A stretch of 64,000 nucleotides of DNA from Pseudomonadota bacterium (GTDB lineage: Bacteria; Pseudomonadota; Gammaproteobacteria; Burkholderiales; Burkholderiaceae_C). The stretch lies in assembly GCA_021819435.1 (NCBI GenBank), contig JAKARB010000005.1, positions 186,001 to 250,000 of the forward strand. The letters are read 5' to 3'. Every line of letters starts with the position of its first letter. The first letter of the stretch is position 1. The translations under genes and the position numbers were made by a program. The notes beneath the pieces were generated by a model. That model saw only the letters and a program-made list of their open reading frames with translations, did no database searches and was not told where the DNA came from. Shown in pieces: positions 60,400-64,000 of this stretch.

Positions 60400-61758
60400 A
60401 TGGACAAGAACACCAGCAACGCGCGCGCCGTCGCCATCTTCGACAAGCGTGACAACCTGATCGGCCTGGAAGGTCGCAACGGCAAGAAGTGGAGCGTGGG
60501 CAAAGCCTCGCTCGCCGAGCGCCTCATGTCGGCACGCCAGCGTGCGCGGGGCTTCAACTGGATCGAAGGCGGCGTGATGGCCACGCCTCCGACCGTCACG
60601 CAGGGCGCCATCGGCATGGCGCTGCCGGCCGGCATGACGGCCATGGCAGACCGTCGCCTGGCAACCAACCGCGCGGCCTACCGCGTGCGCGGCACGGGCG
60701 GCGTGGCTTTCGAGGAAAACATCGGTGGCAGCAACTACATCCGATACGCGAGCGAGCGCACCAACACGGCGGGCGGCCTCGCGTACGGAAAGGGAACGTG
60801 GGAGGTCACCATCCCCACCGATTCGCGCTATGTGGCGTTCGAGTTGCTGGGCTCGGCCACCATGGCTTACATGGTGTACGTGCGCGACCTGGTGGGCAGC
60901 AATTCGGGCCTGACGGCCGCCAACGGCCACAACATCGGCGCGGCCAACCAAACCCTGCTGATCGACTTTGGAGCGGCCGGTGACCGTGAGGTCACGCTGC
61001 TGATGGGCTCGAGCGATCATGGAATCCGGGCCTATGCCATCGAAGACACGGCCAGCGTCTTCAACGTCGCGCAGGATGATCTGCGATGGCTGGTCAAGGG
61101 TGATTCGCTGGTGTGGGGCAGCATGTCGCCGCCACCCAACTACGTGGGCCGAGCCATGGGCGACGTCATGCGCGCGCTGATGGGCTGCGATGTGGTGTGC
61201 CAGGGCATCGGCGCATCGGGCTACATCGCAGGCAACAACCTTCAAAACGCCTATCGGCAGGAAGACGCGGCCAAGGTGGGGGCAGACCTGAATCTGGTGC
61301 TGCTGGGCGTCAACGATGTGGGCGCCGTGCCCATCATCACCGGGCCGGCTCTGCAAGATGCCGTCAAGCGCTCGATCTCGGGCATGGTTGATCGCGGCAT
61401 GTCTGAGCCCATCATTGTGGGTGGCCCGTGGGCCATGAACCGCAACAGCGTGGGCGCCAGCCAGGCAAAGACCAACCTCCTGCAGGTCGAGGCGGACATT
61501 GCAGCGGCTGTCGAAAGCCTGGCCGAGCCGCGCATCGTGTTTTTGCCCATGAGCACGCCGGGCATGGCCACCCCGTGGGGCGGCGTGTGCGATCCGTGGA
61601 TCACGGGCGAGCAAAAGACCAACAGCACGGCCGGCAGCGTGGGCAACTCGCGGCGCGTGGTGGGCGATGACACCCACCCGAGCCTCTACGGTGCTTTGTA
61701 CCAGGGGCGCCGGCTGGTCAATGAGTGCATCAGAACGGCCGTTTACCGGGGCTGGTGA
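60400..61758 (+). CDS. Spike/receptor-binding protein with SGNH esterase domain
   Basis: A 452-residue protein. The N-terminus (about 1-60) is an attachment-like region, and residues about 95-225 are beta-rich. A GDSL/SGNH hydrolase follows: LVKGDSLVWG (catalytic Ser), LVLLGVNDVG (block III Asn), GGPWAM, and DDTHPSLYG (catalytic Asp-His). Such domains deacetylate surface polysaccharides. As the last and longest late gene it is a good candidate for the vertex spike that recognises and trims the host glycan, comparable in position to PM2 P1. Confidence 0.7.
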   Translation: MDKNTSNARAVAIFDKRDNLIGLEGRNGKKWSVGKASLAERLMSARQRARGFNWIEGGVMATPPTVTQGAIGMALPAGMTAMADRRLATNRAAYRVRGTGGVAFEENIGGSNYIRYASERTNTAGGLAYGKGTWEVTIPTDSRYVAFELLGSATMAYMVYVRDLVGSNSGLTAANGHNIGAANQTLLIDFGAAGDREVTLLMGSSDHGIRAYAIEDTASVFNVAQDDLRWLVKGDSLVWGSMSPPPNYVGRAMGDVMRALMGCDVVCQGIGASGYIAGNNLQNAYRQEDAAKVGADLNLVLLGVNDVGAVPIITGPALQDAVKRSISGMVDRGMSEPIIVGGPWAMNRNSVGASQAKTNLLQVEADIAAAVESLAEPRIVFLPMSTPGMATPWGGVCDPWITGEQKTNSTAGSVGNSRRVVGDDTHPSLYGALYQGRRLVNECIRTAVYRGW

Positions 61759-62163
61759 TCACCTGACCACGTAGAGCGTGCTGGGGGCCTTGGGTGGTGC
61801 CAGGTGCAGGCGCTGGCCAACGACTTGGGGAGCCGCTCGGCTGTCTGCGCTGACGTGGGCCTGCAAAAGCGCCAGGTCGCGGCGCAGGCGCTCGGCCTCT
61901 TTGGCGGCGTGCTCGCTGGCGCGCATGTGGTGCAACAGCAGGTTGTGCGCGTCCGCGTCGAGCCACTGCGAGCCCCAATGGGTGAGCCAGAAAAGCGCGA
62001 GCAACGCGGGGCGCGGTGCATCGTCGTCGCTGATCCAGCGGCGCACGGTGCGCTCGCCAACGCCCAGGGCGCGGGCGAGTTCGCGGGGGTGAGGCCGTCC
62101 CAGGGCCTCAAGCATCACGCCCAGGGGCGGCGTGTGCTTCGGTAGTTTTTTGAGCGTGGTCAT
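61759..62163 (-). CDS. Phage helix-turn-helix regulator (DUF3653-like)
   Basis: A 134-residue protein. The helix-turn-helix HPRELARALGVGERTVRRWISDDDAPRPALLALFWLTHWGSQWLDADAHN resembles phage regulators in which a W-rich helix follows the recognition helix. A coiled-coil segment follows (AAKEAERLRRDLALLQAHV). The ATG at 62163 is preferred over an upstream frame that crosses attR. In the circular phage it would lie just downstream of the repressor frame, in one minus-strand unit. It converges with the spike gene. Confidence 0.65.
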   Translation of the reverse strand: MTTLKKLPKHTPPLGVMLEALGRPHPRELARALGVGERTVRRWISDDDAPRPALLALFWLTHWGSQWLDADAHNLLLHHMRASEHAAKEAERLRRDLALLQAHVSADSRAAPQVVGQRLHLAPPKAPSTLYVVR

Positions 62164-62253
62164 GTGACCGATTTCACGAAAGCGCGGGGGCGCCAATCGA
62201 TGAAAAAGCGGCCAAGAACTGACGCAAGGCGGCGTGTAGTGTGCGTGCAACAC

Positions 62254-62281
62254 ACTTGCCACGATGTATATTATGTCAACC
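62254..62281 (+). other. attR: dif-like Xer recombination site
   Basis: ACTTGCCACGA (62254-62264), TGTATA (62265-62270) and TTATGTCAACC (62271-62281). The centre and right arm match the XerD half of dif (TGTATATTATGTTAAAT) at 14 of 17 positions. The left arm matches attL except at two positions. Host DNA resumes after this point. Confidence 0.7.
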
Positions 62282-62330
62282 ATACATCGCTCGATCAATT
62301 TCGCTGAATCTGTCCACGTCAGACCCCCAT

Positions 62331-62945
62331 TCAACCCCCATCCTCCGTTGCGGCCAGCGACCCCGCCAAGGCCCCCACGCAAACATCGAGCAGTTGCCTG
62401 CGCGGGATGCGTGAGCCCTCATCCAGCCAATCCAGCACGGCCTGTACCAGGAAGGCAAGCCATGAGCGGATGGCAAGGTGCTTCAAGGCTTTTGCAGATG
62501 GCCGGGAACCCAGTGTCGCAAGAATGCGCTTGGCTTGCAGATCCAGATTGCGGTTGACCACATCCTGGATGGCCTGGTCGGGGCTGGCCGCGCTGCGAAA
62601 AATCGCCCGGTATGTGTGGGGGTGGCTTTCAACGTAGTCCAGGTAAGCCGTCAGGCTGGCCCGCAATTGCTGGCTCGGCGGCAGCGCCGGATCAGGTTGC
62701 GTGGCTTGCAGGATCTCGTCATAGCCGCTCTGGACGATGGCTGAGAAGAAGTGTCGCTTGCTGGGAAAGTAGTGATACAGCAAGCCCCGGGACACCCCCG
62801 CCGACTGGGCGATCTGGTCGATCTGCACCTCGTCGTAAGGCTTCGCGCCAAATGCCGTTGCCCCAACCGCCAGCAAATGCGCCCGGCGGGCATCTGGCTC
62901 CAGACGGGGCCCGATCGGTTGCGTTGACAGTTTTTTCTCCGGCAT
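62331..62945 (-). CDS. TetR-family regulator
   Basis: A 204-residue TetR repressor. The helix-turn-helix runs ATAFGAKPYDEVQIDQIAQSAGVSRGLLYHYFPSKRHFFSAIV, and the rest is an all-helical ligand domain. The ATG at 62945 has GAGAGG upstream; the frame continues further upstream but is antisense to the hydrolase gene. It is divergent from an alpha/beta hydrolase gene, which is the probable target. It is the first host gene after the prophage. Confidence 0.85.
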   Translation of the reverse strand: MPEKKLSTQPIGPRLEPDARRAHLLAVGATAFGAKPYDEVQIDQIAQSAGVSRGLLYHYFPSKRHFFSAIVQSGYDEILQATQPDPALPPSQQLRASLTAYLDYVESHPHTYRAIFRSAASPDQAIQDVVNRNLDLQAKRILATLGSRPSAKALKHLAIRSWLAFLVQAVLDWLDEGSRIPRRQLLDVCVGALAGSLAATEDGG

Positions 62946-63077
62946 GCGCCCTCTCATTGTTTGACATGAGTTCAACAGTGTATGCACAATGCGACTATTA
63001 AACATGCGTTCAATAGCAGGCCGGCACCCTGCCCTGGCTTGTGCATCGGGGCCTTGCCCCTTGTCGAAAGAAAACGG
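62946..63077. promoter_or_regulatory. Divergent TetR/hydrolase intergenic region
   Basis: A 132-bp region relatively rich in AT near 62958-63015. It contains GAGTTCAAC (62972-62980) and GCGTTCAAT (63006-63014), similar half-sites 34 bp apart. They could be operator elements for the TetR protein. The promoters themselves were not resolved. Confidence 0.35.
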
Positions 63078-64000
63078 ATGAGCGAACTCAAGAACACGCT
63101 GCGACGCATCTTCATCACCACATGCCTTCTCACCAGAACGACCGAATGGGCAGCCAACCGGCTGGGCGCAGGTTTCTTTCTGCCCGCCCTTTTCGTTTTG
63201 CGTTACTCGGCCATGGGCGGTTTGGAGCCAAGGCTTTTCGCCGAACAACTCAATGCCGTGCGTTCCTTCGAGGACGACGCCTGGTGTGGGCACTGGGATG
63301 CGATGGCGCGTGAGGAGCTCGCAGGCATCGGGAAAATGTTGCCGGGCCTTGCAAGTGTCATGACCGAAGAAGGGCTGGCCATGCCTGCCCGCCTCGAGCA
63401 AAACGCCGCCTGGGCAGAGTTTCAAGCCATGCTTGCCCCCTTGGGCCCCCGAATCGCTGAGTTGATGACGATGGATGCCCAAGCTGAAGCGAAGCAAGAA
63501 AGAACGAGCAAGCATGCAACCTCGGTCCCTGACAGCCAGCGGGCCATCGCAGCCTTGCGCTGCATGGTCAGGGCCATCACTTATTACCAGGTCAGCGCAT
63601 TCCCTGGCGGATCAGTGGCTCGAATGAACGCCTATCACCGCTCGAGAAGCCTGTTCCATGTGTTGACGAAAATCGTGGGGCCGATCCTCGGCCTGGCGAT
63701 CGAGCACCGTCGCATTGAAGTGAACGGTCAAGTGGCGGAGGGCTACCTGGTGACCCCGCCGGGCTCCCAGCCTTGCCCGCTGGCGATCATCACCAACGGC
63801 CTGGAAGGCACGGTTCAAGAACTGGCGATTCCACTGTTGAAATACCACGATTCAGGCATGGCCGTTTTTGTCATGGAAATGCCAGGAACCTATGCCTACA
63901 CACAACCCATGTCCGCAGCCTCAGAGGCCATCTACCACGGGGTGATCGACCACTTGGCGAGGCACCCGCGGGTGGATCCAGGCCGCATCGGGTTCGTCGG
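63078..64000 (+). CDS. Alpha/beta hydrolase (FrsA-like), partial
   Basis: At least 307 residues, cut by the window end. The N-terminal helical region (MSELKNTLRRIFITTCLLTR) leads to a C-terminal hydrolase fold: RIEVNGQVAEGYLVTPP, then PLAIITNGLEGTVQELAIPLL, MEMPGTYAYTQP, and RHPRVDPGRIGFVG, just before the expected GxSxGG nucleophile elbow. This arrangement resembles FrsA/DUF1100-type esterases. The ATG at 63078 follows AAGAAAAC. It is probably controlled by the divergent TetR gene. Confidence 0.75.
   Translation, partial: MSELKNTLRRIFITTCLLTRTTEWAANRLGAGFFLPALFVLRYSAMGGLEPRLFAEQLNAVRSFEDDAWCGHWDAMAREELAGIGKMLPGLASVMTEEGLAMPARLEQNAAWAEFQAMLAPLGPRIAELMTMDAQAEAKQERTSKHATSVPDSQRAIAALRCMVRAITYYQVSAFPGGSVARMNAYHRSRSLFHVLTKIVGPILGLAIEHRRIEVNGQVAEGYLVTPPGSQPCPLAIITNGLEGTVQELAIPLLKYHDSGMAVFVMEMPGTYAYTQPMSAASEAIYHGVIDHLARHPRVDPGRIGFV

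Larger units (their letters stand above)
47164..62281. mobile_element. Corticovirus-like (PM2-like) tailless prophage
   Basis: A discrete element of about 15.1 kb bounded by dif-like sites with identical TGTATA centres. It holds about 30 genes, all rightward except the repressor and a second regulator at the two ends. Diagnostic genes are an HUH replication initiator (like PM2 P12), a 221-residue packaging ATPase (like P9) and a PM2 P2-like capsid protein, plus at least nine short single-span membrane proteins expected of an internal-membrane virion. No integrase, terminase, portal, tail tape measure or inovirus coat/Zot genes were found. Family placement rests on recalled motifs and gene content, not on a database search. 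Confidence 0.8.

Noticed and set aside
47135-62163. Interpretation as an inovirus (filamentous) prophage
   Set aside because: The repressor type and Xer-like ends suggested it, but no Zot-type ATPase with membrane span, no major coat or adsorption protein was found. The ATPase and capsid fit PM2-like phages.
62946-63515. N-terminal extension of the minus-strand TetR frame
   Set aside because: It is antisense to the hydrolase gene starting at 63078, and a good ribosome site marks the start at 62945.

Overview
The window is high-GC DNA that reads as the chromosome of a Burkholderiales-type betaproteobacterium. The evidence is the mltG-tmk-holB-pilZ-tatD order, an AapJ/Q/M-like transporter, and a siderophore locus of the hydroxyaspartate lipopeptide kind known from Cupriavidus, Variovorax and Herbaspirillum. 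The genus is not determined. No rRNA, tRNA or CRISPR array was seen, and no gap between genes exceeds 300 bp.

Region 1 (1-17.4 kb) is core metabolism. A PsrA-like TetR regulator precedes a fatty-acid/acyl-CoA set: long FabG-type reductase, MaoC hydratase, FadI-like thiolase, FadD, and a HotDog-GNAT fusion. A minus-strand unit (ygfZ, DUF4936, NRDE/TANGO2) follows. Next comes the overlapping mltG-tmk-holB unit with pilZ and tatD, a small hypothetical, and a minus-strand polar amino-acid ABC uptake unit (binding protein and two permeases, no ATPase here).

Region 2 (17.5-47.1 kb) is a complete siderophore locus. A Fur-box-controlled, PvdS-like ECF sigma gene is followed by MbtH, type II thioesterase, a SyrP-like aspartyl hydroxylase (frameshifted in a G8 tract) and three NRPS genes. 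The assembly line reads FAAL-PCP-C-A-PCP / C-A(Asp)-PCP-E-C-A-PCP / C-A-PCP-TE. Further on are a TonB-dependent receptor, ornithine N5-monooxygenase, hydroxyornithine formyltransferase, FhuF-type reductase, PvdE/SyrD-type exporter and a PepSY protein. Five intergenic copies of TAAACAAA-N13-CGTC stand before the five non-sigma transcription units and look like promoters of the local ECF sigma. Two NRPS modules share a 2,605-bp stretch with only two mismatches.

Region 3 (47.16-62.28 kb) is a compact, about 15.1-kb integrated element of roughly 30 mostly overlapping genes. It encodes an HUH replication initiator, a small P9-like packaging ATPase, a 273-aa protein resembling the PM2 double-jelly-roll capsid protein, many single-span membrane proteins, a lambda-R-like endolysin, a collar-domain protein and an SGNH-esterase spike candidate. 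It also has a DUF3693-like repressor and a Tad2 (DUF2829) anti-Thoeris-type protein. It has no integrase, terminase, portal or tail genes. Both ends carry a dif-like site with a TGTATA centre. I read it as a corticovirus-like, membrane-containing, tailless prophage that integrates through host XerCD. This is the most unusual system in the window.

Region 4 (62.3-64 kb) is host DNA again: a TetR regulator divergent from an alpha/beta-hydrolase gene that is cut by the window end.
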